From: JBDTNQ01 sp039933635
GTDB taxonomy: Bacteria > Acidobacteriota > Vicinamibacteria > Vicinamibacterales > SCN-69-37
Direction of reading: 5' to 3'
Length of the DNA: 56,098 bases
Assembly: GCA_039933635.1 (NCBI GenBank)
Contig: JBDTNQ010000013.1
Location: 1-56,098, forward strand
Each line of letters opens with the position of its first letter. The first letter of the stretch is position 1. Made by a program: the position numbers and the translations under genes. This document shows positions 24,922-33,139 of the stretch, in pieces. The notes under the pieces were generated by a model. That model was given only the letters and a program-made list of their open reading frames with translations, was not told the DNA's origin and searched no databases.

Positions 24922-26868
24922 TCAGAAGAAGGGCTCGACGGCGCGGTCCACGCCCTGCTGGTGCAAGGCGCGTGCGGGGTCGACGTCCACGGTTGACGGG
25001 CTCGCCACCGGCACCCGCGACGAGTCAGACGCGACCGACATGGCGTCGTGGCGTCGCGCTGGGACGGCACGTTGGACAAACGCCGCCGCCTTTTTCGGTA
25101 GGTGAATGAACGGGAAGCGTAGGCGGACGACGAGGTTACCCACCTTCAAGAAACCGCGTAGCGACGCGAGCCCGGTGATCTCGCTGGGCATGACCAGCGG
25201 CTCGGTCTGGCGTTCGAGGCCGTAGGTCTGCTGTCCCCCGCGCGAGCTGGAGCGGCTCTCGCGCAACCGTTCGATCTCAATGTCGCCGAGGGTGTCAGCG
25301 ATCCACTTCGCCGCGTGCGGTTCGCTGGTGCGCAGGAAGATCTTGGCGGCCGGCTGCGACAGCATGGCCTCCGCGTCGTGGCCGTAGCGCGTCTCGAGCT
25401 GACTACGCCCCTGGAAACCGAGGACGACCGGGTTGTTCGACTTGCGGTTTTCCGTGATGGCCGTGTGGAGCTGCGGCAGGCGCTGCAGGCTGGCGAGTTC
25501 ATCGAGCACGAACCACGTCGGATGCGGACGCGGCTGCCCCTGATTCATCAAGCGCAGCACGAGTGTGTCCAGCCACAGGCTCGTAAGGGGCACGAGGCGC
25601 GGGCGCGTTTCCGGCGTGCTGGTGAGGAAGAGCCAGCCGTGAGGCCAGGTGTTGGCCCACGCGGTGGCACTCCAGCGCTGCGTGGTTTCCCGCTCCGGTG
25701 GAAGGAGCTTGAGGGTATCGGCCACCATGTTGAGGGAGGCCAACACCCCGCTCCGCTGGGCCGGCGCATGGCGGTCGATCATGGTGGCGTAGGCCGTCCC
25801 AGCGAGTCGCTCGTCGATTTCCTCTTCGTGGCACAGCCACCATGCCAGCTGTTCTGGCGTTGGTCGAAGCGTGAGCAAGTGCGCGAAGAGGCGTCGTGGC
25901 GCTTCGGTGAAAAAGGCGTTTTCGTGGGGCCGGTCAGGGAACAACGAGGTCGCGAGCGTGAGTGTCTCCGCTTCGTGCCGCCACTCGTCGGACGGCGTCC
26001 AGTAGGGACTCCGCGCATCGAGTGGATTGAGGATCGCGTCGCCGCGCGCGGGTGTGTAGAACTGCGGCGTGTATTCGAGGGCCGGGTCATAGACGATGGC
26101 GGTCTCGCCGCGCGCTTCGATCTGGGTCAATATTTGTCGGATCAACGCCGACTTCCCCGTTCCGGAATCCCCCATGATGAGGACGTGGCTGGACTCGAGC
26201 GCACGGGGGATGCGGACCCACGTTGATCGGCGCCCGATGCGTCGTGGCTCGACGAAGCCGATGCCGTCCGCGCGAGACCACCGATTGAACCGACCAACCG
26301 TGACGAGTTCAGGCCCCTTGAGGCGCCGCCCCTGTCGCCGGCCACGCGCGCGCATCATGTCCTTCGGCACCGCGACGACGAGTCCCGCGACCAGCACAAC
26401 CAGGCCACCCCAGAACGCCGGTGTGAGCAAGTGCCTGATCGTGTGGTCGCGATAGATCCATCGGTCCAGGAATCTCTGCAGCGCCGCGTGCGGATAGGAG
26501 GCCTCGCGCCAGGCGAGGCCGCGATCGCCGACCCGGAGGGCCGCAGTGGTGAGCGCGAACGCGGCGTCACCGCGGCCAGCCGGCACGGGCTGCACTTCCT
26601 CCTCGAGCGCCAATCGCGTCCCGCCGAGGGCTTCCACTTCGAGCAAGCGATACCGTCCGGTCGTCGAAAATCCGAGTGCCGCCATGAGCCGGCATCGCAG
26701 ATACGTCGGTGCATAGGCCTGTTGGAGCGGCGTCCAGAGGACCTCGTATTGCCAGACTGCGGTCACAGCGCTGCTCGTCAGAGCCATGATCAGCACGGTC
26801 AGCGTCCACACCGGCTTGGGGTGAGGCCACGTCCCGGCTGCCGATACGCGGCCCCAGGCCTCGCTCAT
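24922..26868 (-). CDS. Type IV coupling protein (TrwB/TraD/VirD4 type)
   Basis: The 648-residue protein has an N-terminal transmembrane pair (about 20-45 and 148-170), then an ATPase with Walker A GDSGTGKSALI and Walker B TWFVLDELASL, plus the QGRSQLETRYG sequence typical of coupling proteins. It links the relaxosome to the secretion channel at the inner membrane. The start overlaps the stop of the ribbon-helix-helix gene by four bases (ATGA). The final 60 residues are low complexity. Confidence 0.9.
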   Translation of the reverse strand: MSEAWGRVSAAGTWPHPKPVWTLTVLIMALTSSAVTAVWQYEVLWTPLQQAYAPTYLRCRLMAALGFSTTGRYRLLEVEALGGTRLALEEEVQPVPAGRGDAAFALTTAALRVGDRGLAWREASYPHAALQRFLDRWIYRDHTIRHLLTPAFWGGLVVLVAGLVVAVPKDMMRARGRRQGRRLKGPELVTVGRFNRWSRADGIGFVEPRRIGRRSTWVRIPRALESSHVLIMGDSGTGKSALIRQILTQIEARGETAIVYDPALEYTPQFYTPARGDAILNPLDARSPYWTPSDEWRHEAETLTLATSLFPDRPHENAFFTEAPRRLFAHLLTLRPTPEQLAWWLCHEEEIDERLAGTAYATMIDRHAPAQRSGVLASLNMVADTLKLLPPERETTQRWSATAWANTWPHGWLFLTSTPETRPRLVPLTSLWLDTLVLRLMNQGQPRPHPTWFVLDELASLQRLPQLHTAITENRKSNNPVVLGFQGRSQLETRYGHDAEAMLSQPAAKIFLRTSEPHAAKWIADTLGDIEIERLRESRSSSRGGQQTYGLERQTEPLVMPSEITGLASLRGFLKVGNLVVRLRFPFIHLPKKAAAFVQRAVPARRHDAMSVASDSSRVPVASPSTVDVDPARALHQQGVDRAVEPFF

Positions 26869-27191
26869 GGGCGCCCCCGGCGGGCGGCGGCAAGACGATC
26901 GGCAGCCGCCTGGACCTTGTCCTCGTCAGCGCGCGCGATCAAACGGTGCATCGTCTCGCTCGTCATCGGCTCCCCTGACGCAAGCGCGAACTGCAGGTTC
27001 AGGACGATCGTTCTGAGTGCGACGACTTCGGCCAGGACGATCTGATCGACGGACGGCCCGACCGACGCGGTCGCGACGAGCACGTCGCGGACCCATCCGC
27101 TCACGGTTTGTGCCCCGGCCAAGTGGGCGTATCGGGCGTACTCCTCAACCGTGACTTTGGTGCTGATGCATTTCGTGCGGGGCGTAGCCAT
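26865..27191 (-). CDS. Ribbon-helix-helix mobilisation accessory protein (TrwA/MobC-like)
   Basis: The 108-residue protein has an N-terminal KCISTKVTVEEYARYAHLAG, a strand and helix fitting a ribbon-helix-helix domain, then AQTVSGWVRDVLV, and a C-terminal basic helix. Its place directly upstream of the coupling protein and relaxase genes is that of TrwA or MobC accessory proteins, which bind oriT and help relaxosome assembly. The 314-base non-coding region immediately upstream is the likely target. Confidence 0.7.
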   Translation of the reverse strand: MATPRTKCISTKVTVEEYARYAHLAGAQTVSGWVRDVLVATASVGPSVDQIVLAEVVALRTIVLNLQFALASGEPMTSETMHRLIARADEDKVQAAADRLAAARRGRP

Positions 27192-27505
27192 TCGAGTCGT
27201 GCTCCTTCGCGCCCCGAGGGCGCCGATACGGCGATCTCGCTAAGTGCGCGCGGTGCGGCGGGTTCTCTGTGGAACCCGCGGGATTACAGACAGCACCGGT
27301 TCTCGACACGCCTTGAGGTAACCCCTTAGTGCGACACGGGTTGACGATGAGCACCCGACGGCTGACGAACAGCACCCCGCGGGGGGTGACGTGTCAATCA
27401 CACTTCCGCTGCGTAGCAGCGTCCGCTCTACCCCCTCGACGTCACCCGACGCCAAGCGGAACCGACACGAACGACCGGCCGCAGTGCCGCCAACCGGCAC
27501 ACCGG
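27192..27505. other. Candidate origin of transfer / mob promoter region
   Basis: This 314-base gap lies between the secretion operon and the mobilisation operon, next to the TrwA/MobC-like gene. It holds two clear inverted repeats: CACCCC-GCGG-GGGGTG (27373-27388) and CGCTGC-GTA-GCAGCG (27407-27421). GC-rich direct repeats of CACCCGACG (near 27353 and 27444) also occur. Position next to the relaxosome genes and the inverted repeats make it the best oriT candidate; no known nic sequence is recognised. It must also carry the mob promoter. Confidence 0.5.
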
Positions 27506-28453
27506 TCAGAACGGCTCTCCGAACTCGTATTGGTCGGCGACCGGGTCATACCGGCGCACGCGCACGATCTGCCGGACGACGCGCTGCCCCTGGTGCCGAT
27601 CGAGATGCACGAGCAGTTGCAGGCACTCGGCGATGCCGAGGCGGATGGCTGGATAGGGCATCTCGACACCGGATTGCAGGACACACGACGCAAATCGCGT
27701 TAAGGCCTGCTCAGCGGAGTTGGCGTGAATGGTCGACAGCGTCCCGGAATGCCCGGTGTTCAACGCCATCAGCAGGTCGAACGCCTCCCCACCTCGCACC
27801 TCACCGAGCAGGATGCGATCGGGTCGATGCCGCAACGTCGCGCGCAACAAGTCACGGATGGTCACGGCCGGTAGGCCGGTCTGCTCGCGCCGTGCCTCGA
27901 AGCGGACCAGATTCGTGGCCTGCAACTGGAGTTCCGCCGTGTCTTCGATGAGCACCAGCCGATCCTCGGGCGGCAGAAAGGCGGCGAGCGCATTGAGCAA
28001 CGTCGTCTTGCCGGTCCCCGTCCCGCCGGAGATCAGAATGTTGTCGCGTGCCTCGACGCTGCGCCGCAGGATGTTGAGCTGGTCGCGGGTCAACGTCCCA
28101 ATCGCCACGAGTTCCTCCGTCGAGAAGTGCTGGCTGTGGAACTTGCGGATGGTCAGGGTCGTGCCGCCCAGGCTGACAGGCGGCAGTGCCGCCGCCACCC
28201 GCGAGCCGTCGGGCAGGCGTGAGTCGAGGAGCGGGCGCTCCTCGGAGACATCGTCGCCGAGGATGCGCGCCAGGTTGCGAACCGCGACGCGGAGGTTCTG
28301 TTCGCGGACGGTCACATCCGGCACGAGTTCGAGACGCCCGTGGCGCTCGACAAACACCCGCCCCGATCCGTTCACCATGACCTCCGTGATGTCCACATCG
28401 CGCAGGAGGTGCGCGATCGGCCGCAGGAACGGCAAGATCACGTCGAAGCTCAT
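27506..28453 (-). CDS. trbB: Secretion ATPase TrbB/VirB11
   Basis: The 315-residue protein has Walker A ISGGTGTGKTTLLNALAAF, the LIEDTAEL segment, and RPDRILLGEVRGGEAFDLLMALNTGHSG, which hold the Asp box, Walker B and His box of the VirB11/CpaF family. It is the hexameric traffic ATPase of the mating-pair formation channel. The ATG at 28453 begins MSFDVILPFL and overlaps the upstream stop (ATGA); the longer in-frame start is not supported. It is the last gene of the trb operon. Confidence 0.9.
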   Translation of the reverse strand: MSFDVILPFLRPIAHLLRDVDITEVMVNGSGRVFVERHGRLELVPDVTVREQNLRVAVRNLARILGDDVSEERPLLDSRLPDGSRVAAALPPVSLGGTTLTIRKFHSQHFSTEELVAIGTLTRDQLNILRRSVEARDNILISGGTGTGKTTLLNALAAFLPPEDRLVLIEDTAELQLQATNLVRFEARREQTGLPAVTIRDLLRATLRHRPDRILLGEVRGGEAFDLLMALNTGHSGTLSTIHANSAEQALTRFASCVLQSGVEMPYPAIRLGIAECLQLLVHLDRHQGQRVVRQIVRVRRYDPVADQYEFGEPF

Positions 28454-28713
28454 GACCGTCGGCGCTCTGTCTCTCCCGCAGCGGGCCCAGCCGCGTGGCC
28501 CTTCTGCGGCGACACAACTGGCGTCGCGGCCAGCCACGCCTGAAACTCCTTGTCGCGGCGAAAGGCGACCAGGAGCGTCTCATTCACGACGTACTCCTGG
28601 GTGCTGTCCAGAAATTCGGCGTAGCGCTTTAACAAGGTCGTGGTTTCTTCTGGCAGCTTGCAGGTGAGAGCCTGCCGGGCTGGCGGTTTGACTTGTCGCG
28701 GAATGAAGGGCAT
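28450..28713 (-). CDS. Small ribbon-helix-helix-like protein of the trb operon
   Basis: The 87-residue protein contains QALTCKLPEETTTLLKRYAEFLDSTQEYV, a strand-helix-helix pattern like ribbon-helix-helix DNA-binding proteins, then a charged tail. It sits between TrbF and TrbB genes and overlaps trbB by four bases. A similar small protein is often found before trbB in related conjugative clusters, in the place of a CopG-like regulator. It might control the operon. The fold call is moderate. Confidence 0.6.
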   Translation of the reverse strand: MPFIPRQVKPPARQALTCKLPEETTTLLKRYAEFLDSTQEYVVNETLLVAFRRDKEFQAWLAATPVVSPQKGHAAGPAAGETERRRS

Positions 28714-28732
28714 GGACGCTCCTCGACCGGCG

Positions 28733-29434
28733 TTACTGACTGCTGACGAACGCCTGGTCGTCGCGGAAGTAGGTGATCATCAGGCCCAAGGGGTTGATGG
28801 GAATGCGGGCGTTATCGACCTGGTCGGTCAGCACGAAGACGAGATGGGCGACGAACGCTTCGCGCCGGAGCTCCGCGCGGGTCGCCGGCGCGAGGTAGAC
28901 CTTTTCAAAGTCCACGGTCGCGCGATATGGCGGCTGCCGGAGATCCTCCAGCGTGACGTTCTTCACGCGGACATCGACCTCTTCCCCGCCGCTCGTGAGG
29001 AACCGCTCGATGAGCCCAGACTTCTTGTTCGCCTCGATCGTCGCGTCGGCGAGGCGCCCGTCGAGGAAATAGAGCGACTGGGCGTACTGCTGGCGTACAG
29101 TCGCGCGCATGCGGCCGTAGTGCATCGTGACGAACTGCACGAGGAAGTACTTCAGCTCCGGCGCCTGCGGTGTGTAGGTCAGGCTGTCGTAGCTGACCGC
29201 CGCCGCATGGCCCACGTCGTCAATGCGGATGACGAGGGGCTTGAAGTTCCGGAAGGTGCGCTGCGTGTGCACGTTCAACACGATCAGCGCCACGATGGCT
29301 GCCGACAGGCACGCCACCGCGACCTGCAGATACGTGTTCATCACGAGCGTCGAGCCGTACTGCTCGACGTAGCGGCGTCTGGCCTCGCCGTACTCATAGC
29401 CCGTTGGCGGAAGCTTGATCTCAGGCGTCGTCAT
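28733..29434 (-). CDS. trbF: Mating-pair formation protein TrbF/VirB8
   Basis: The 233-residue protein has a short cytoplasmic N-terminus, one transmembrane helix (about 35-53: LQVAVACLSAAIVALIVLN), and a periplasmic domain with the VirB8-type strands (ELKYFLVQFVTMHYGRMRATV, YRATVDFEKVYL). It forms the inner-membrane platform of the channel. It follows trbL by six bases and precedes the small ribbon-helix-helix gene. Confidence 0.88.
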   Translation of the reverse strand: MTTPEIKLPPTGYEYGEARRRYVEQYGSTLVMNTYLQVAVACLSAAIVALIVLNVHTQRTFRNFKPLVIRIDDVGHAAAVSYDSLTYTPQAPELKYFLVQFVTMHYGRMRATVRQQYAQSLYFLDGRLADATIEANKKSGLIERFLTSGGEEVDVRVKNVTLEDLRQPPYRATVDFEKVYLAPATRAELRREAFVAHLVFVLTDQVDNARIPINPLGLMITYFRDDQAFVSSQ

Positions 29435-29440
29435 CAGCGG

Positions 29441-30268
29441 CTACTCCAGGAAGCGCGGCAAGGCCGACTGCCCAGCCGATCCGGAAAAGAGCGAGTGCGT
29501 CAGGGACGGCACTTTCAGCAGGCCGTACGTGAATGCAAACAACAGGAAGATCAGATGGAAGCCGCCGACGAGCAGGCGGTCCACCGTATAGGGTGGAGGG
29601 AACGCGTCCAGGAAGTTGATCAAGAAGCTGCCAAAGACGAAGACGAACGCCTGGGCAATGACCTGGTAGAAGGCGTACTGCATCAAGGACTTCAGCCAGC
29701 CCCAGAACACCCACTCCATGTGCGGGACCAGGAAGAACGGGATGAACACCGGGCCCACGAGCACGGCGACGCCGGTCGCCACGAGGCCAAAGGCAATCAC
29801 GGCCAGCAGCACGACGCGCGCGGCCGTAACGGCCAGCGCGACGAGGAAGTACCCCACGAGCGCGGACACGTTGAAGAGCAGCGGCTGCTCAAGCGACAAG
29901 TACAGCTCGTTGAGGCGGTCGCTGAGACGCTGCACCTGGGTCATTTCGAGTTGTCGCGCGAGAAAGAGCGGCTGATCCGTGAGGAGTTGCGTGAAGCTGA
30001 TGCCGATGCCCGGGATCGGGGCGCGGTAGTACGTAATCATCGCGAAGCCGAACGCGATGGTCAGGACCAGGCTGACGAAGGCGCCGAGCGGCAGCGCCGG
30101 ACCGCCTTCGGCGCTCGTCAGGGCCGCGCGGATGCCGAACCACGCGAGCAGGATGATCGCCACGCCGCGGAACAGGTTGGTGCCCAGTCGCAGGAAGAGG
30201 TCTCCGTCCCGCATCAGCAGGTCAAGGACCGCGCCGGTAATGCTGGCAAAGGGATCAATGCCGGCCAT
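29441..30268 (-). CDS. trbL: Mating-pair formation protein TrbL/VirB6
   Basis: The 275-residue polytopic inner-membrane protein has five to six hydrophobic segments. A conserved central region, VGPVFIPFFLVPHMEWVFWGWLKSL, is characteristic of VirB6/TrbL proteins. It contributes to the translocation pore. The gene lies 12 bases after trbJ in transcription order. Confidence 0.87.
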   Translation of the reverse strand: MAGIDPFASITGAVLDLLMRDGDLFLRLGTNLFRGVAIILLAWFGIRAALTSAEGGPALPLGAFVSLVLTIAFGFAMITYYRAPIPGIGISFTQLLTDQPLFLARQLEMTQVQRLSDRLNELYLSLEQPLLFNVSALVGYFLVALAVTAARVVLLAVIAFGLVATGVAVLVGPVFIPFFLVPHMEWVFWGWLKSLMQYAFYQVIAQAFVFVFGSFLINFLDAFPPPYTVDRLLVGGFHLIFLLFAFTYGLLKVPSLTHSLFSGSAGQSALPRFLE

Positions 30269-30280
30269 GGATGGTCCTCC

Positions 30281-31093
30281 CTACGGGATCCGGAAGGTCG
30301 TGAGCGCGGTGGTCGTTTGGGCCGTCGTGCGGGCCAGCAGCGGGCCGGCCTCGTTCAGAAACGCAATGTGCGCATTGATGCCCTGCGCGGCGGCTTCTCG
30401 GCGGTCCGTCGCATCGAGCAACTGCTGCTCCAGCACCGACACCAACACGTTATTGGCGTCCTTCGCCAGCCGGGCCGACGTCACCGCCGTCGCGTTGATC
30501 TTGTTGAGCACGGCGATCTGTGTATTGCGGCTCGCGTCGTTCGCGTAGGTGTCGTCCTCAAGATTGCGGATGGTCGCTTCCATGGAGGCCTGGTGCCCCC
30601 GCAAGTAACCCAGCGCCTCCAGGCCGTGCGTCACGCTCCCGTCGGCCAGTTGCAGGCGGTCGTAGCGCGTGCGGACGCGCGCCGCCTCCGCAGCCGATAG
30701 TCCCGTGATGGCACCGGCGTACGGGAGCAGCGACTCCGTCGCTCGCGCGTAGGCGGCCGCCGCGCCCGGGCCTGTATTGACGGCCAGAATCCACGGCGTC
30801 GTCGTGCCGTAGGCCGTCGCGGCCACAAACGGCAGCCAGGGACTGGCGAGGCTGCGATAGCGCGCCGTCATGTTTACCGGGAGCAGCTGCGATTGCTGCA
30901 GCAGCAACTGGTACTGGGTGCGAATCTGCTGGTAGGTCGTGATCAACTGCGCCAGCTGCTGTTGCAGTTGGGCATAGCGCAGGAGGGCATTGGCGTAGTT
31001 GGTGGGGTCGAAGACCACGCCAAACAATTGGGCGGACACCGGCGCCGCCAGCGTCACGACGAGGACGGTCCCGAGCACCAGACGACGGATCAT
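30281..31093 (-). CDS. trbJ: Mating-pair formation protein TrbJ/VirB5
   Basis: The 270-residue protein has an N-terminal signal peptide (MIRRLVLGTVLVVTLAAPVSAQ) and then a long coiled coil rich in Gln and Leu (YAQLQQQLAQLITTYQQIR), typical of TrbJ. A region around GPGAAAAYARATESLLPYAG follows. It is exported and takes part in pilus tip or surface contact. The start overlaps the trbI stop by four bases. Confidence 0.87.
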   Translation of the reverse strand: MIRRLVLGTVLVVTLAAPVSAQLFGVVFDPTNYANALLRYAQLQQQLAQLITTYQQIRTQYQLLLQQSQLLPVNMTARYRSLASPWLPFVAATAYGTTTPWILAVNTGPGAAAAYARATESLLPYAGAITGLSAAEAARVRTRYDRLQLADGSVTHGLEALGYLRGHQASMEATIRNLEDDTYANDASRNTQIAVLNKINATAVTSARLAKDANNVLVSVLEQQLLDATDRREAAAQGINAHIAFLNEAGPLLARTTAQTTTALTTFRIP

Positions 31094-32280
31094 GGACGAC
31101 CTCCGATCAGGCGGAGCGGGTCGCGATAGGCGGGCAGCTCCAAGTCACTCGACAGATACACCTTGATGCGATGGCCCTCCCGAATCGTCACGGTCGGGAG
31201 GAGGTTGAGGAAGCGATCCAGCACGCGGGCGCTCGATTGCGAGACGCTACTGGCCACGCCCTGGCGATACGCATCGACGGCGGTCGCATCCAAGCCGACG
31301 CGGCTCTGCCCTTGCGCGAAGCCCGCGATGGCCCCGAGGGCGAGCGACACGCCGAAGATCTGGGCGTAGTGGCGATCGACCTGGTCGCGCAGGCCGAGGT
31401 CGCCGATCTGGTTGAGCCCATGGAAGCCGTCCAGGTCGATGTGTGCGCCCGTAGGCAGGAGGATGCGGTGAAAGGTCACCGCCAGTCGGGACTGGCCGAA
31501 CGTGTTCACCGCTCGCGCCTCCCCCAGCACACGGGCCCCGGCCGGAATCACGAGATGGTCCGCGGCGTAGACCGACACACTGACGAGGCAATTGACGGGG
31601 CCGTTGAAGGTGCCGTCGAGCCGGTTGGTCAGGACCGTCTCGATGATCGAGCCCTCGAACAACGTGTACCGAGGTTCACCGGGTCCCGGCGGCAGGGACG
31701 CGACTCGTGCGGCAGGGGTGGCCGGCGCGGGTGGTGTGGGCATGACGGGAGGCGGCGCCATGACGGGTGCCTCCTGCACCGCGTCAGGCGGCGCACCCTC
31801 TGCCGCACGCGCGGTGTTCGACCGCGAGAAGCTGACGCTGTCGGCAAACCGCGCCCGGTCATCGCGCGCGTCCCGAGGCGGAGTTGCGGCGGACGACGCG
31901 GTCGGTGCATCAGCAGGCGCCCGACGAGGCGCGGTGCCACCCGCGCCATCGGGCGCTCCCGCCACGGCGTCTTTCGTCAGCTGCAGCTGCGCCTGCTCGG
32001 CGGCCAGACGCTGGGCCTGTTCCTGAATCCGCCGCTGGTACTCCTCAATCCGTTGCTGATTCGGGTCCACGGCCGATGCACCGGGCGACGGCGTGGTGGT
32101 CGTGGGCGGCTTCGGCGATGGCCCCGAGATGGCCAGAATCGCGACCATCACCACGGCCGTGCCCACGAGCGCCCACTTCTGCAGGTGCCGGGGCACCACG
32201 CCAGGTGGCACCTGCCGGTGGTCGGTCACGCGTCCCGGCGGCGTGGGGACCTCGGATGACGTTGGAGCTTGATCAGTCAT
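31090..32280 (-). CDS. trbI: Mating-pair formation protein TrbI/VirB10
   Basis: The 396-residue protein has one transmembrane helix (about 32-49: WALVGTAVVMVAILAISG), a proline- and glutamine-rich linker, and a C-terminal VirB10-like domain with LFEGSIIETVLTNRLDGTF, VSVYAADHLVIPAGARVLGEA and FHRILLPTGAHIDLDGF. It spans the envelope and senses ATP use. It overlaps both neighbours by four bases, trbG upstream and trbJ downstream. Confidence 0.9.
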   Translation of the reverse strand: MTDQAPTSSEVPTPPGRVTDHRQVPPGVVPRHLQKWALVGTAVVMVAILAISGPSPKPPTTTTPSPGASAVDPNQQRIEEYQRRIQEQAQRLAAEQAQLQLTKDAVAGAPDGAGGTAPRRAPADAPTASSAATPPRDARDDRARFADSVSFSRSNTARAAEGAPPDAVQEAPVMAPPPVMPTPPAPATPAARVASLPPGPGEPRYTLFEGSIIETVLTNRLDGTFNGPVNCLVSVSVYAADHLVIPAGARVLGEARAVNTFGQSRLAVTFHRILLPTGAHIDLDGFHGLNQIGDLGLRDQVDRHYAQIFGVSLALGAIAGFAQGQSRVGLDATAVDAYRQGVASSVSQSSARVLDRFLNLLPTVTIREGHRIKVYLSSDLELPAYRDPLRLIGGRP

Positions 32281-33113
32281 CGTCCCCCCTGCGTCCCGTC
32301 CACGCGCTGGAACTCCACCCGCTTCTTCCCGATCGCCAGGTAGCCGTCATCGAGCACCTTCGGTACCACGTAGAAGCCGTTCTGCACGTCGAAGTTCACC
32401 AGGTTGGGCTTGCCATCCTTGAGCTCGTAGAGCGCGGGCAATTCGCGGGCGCCGGACTGGATGAAGGTCCGATGATCGTCGTGGAAGATGGTGCGAAGAA
32501 AGAACGGCTTCACATCCGCCTGGAAGCGATACGGGAACTCCAGACTCAACGGGTAGGTGATGCGCAGAGCGGTCATGCCCGTTTCGAGCTCCGCGCGTGC
32601 CGCGTCGGTCGCGCGTCGGGCCTGCTCACGCGCGAGGTCTGCCTGGGCCCGGAAGTCCTCGAGCTGCTCTGCGGGCACGAACTTCTGGCGCGTGGGGCTG
32701 ATGGCCCTCCCTTCAGGCGTGTCAGGCTCGAGGTAGACCGCGAGGTCCACGTCCTGGCCTTTGTCGGCCGACACCTCGGTCAGGAGGAAGGCGTAGATCT
32801 GCCCACTGGTCGTGATGAGATTGAGATTCGTCTCCGAACTGGCTTTGGCCGGTTTGACGGACACCATGGCGCCGCGCACGTTGACCATCCAGAACTCCTT
32901 GTCGCCACACGTGGCTTCGACGACGTCTTCGCCCTCCGGCAAGACGATGAGCGTTGTGTAGTGGAGCTTCGCGCGAAGCGCCACCAGGTCCCGTGGGTGA
33001 TACACCACCGTCCGGGCGCCTTGGGGCGCCGGCCGGGGCGACTGCGCGCCCAGCGAGGACACCGCCGCCAACGTGAGGACACACAGCAGCACGCCAAACC
33101 ATCGATGAACCAT
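32277..33113 (-). CDS. trbG: Mating-pair formation protein TrbG/VirB9
   Basis: The 278-residue protein has a signal peptide (MVHRWFGVLLCVLTLAAVSSLGAQ), then a TrbG/VirB9 domain with LIVLPEGEDVVEATCGDKEFWMV and TNLNLITTSGQIYAFLL. The C-terminal domain begins near YPYRFQADVKPF and ends GFYVVPKVLDDGYLAIGKKRVEFQR, typical of VirB9 outer-membrane core proteins. A GACGTC ribosome-binding region and 26 bases separate it from trbE. Confidence 0.88.
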   Translation of the reverse strand: MVHRWFGVLLCVLTLAAVSSLGAQSPRPAPQGARTVVYHPRDLVALRAKLHYTTLIVLPEGEDVVEATCGDKEFWMVNVRGAMVSVKPAKASSETNLNLITTSGQIYAFLLTEVSADKGQDVDLAVYLEPDTPEGRAISPTRQKFVPAEQLEDFRAQADLAREQARRATDAARAELETGMTALRITYPLSLEFPYRFQADVKPFFLRTIFHDDHRTFIQSGARELPALYELKDGKPNLVNFDVQNGFYVVPKVLDDGYLAIGKKRVEFQRVDGTQGGR

Positions 33114-33139
33114 GACGTCTCCTTGGGTAAACGGGGCGA

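Noticed and set aside
23589..25109. Long plus-strand frame over the relaxase gene
   Set aside because: Antisense to a well-conserved MobF protein with catalytic motifs.
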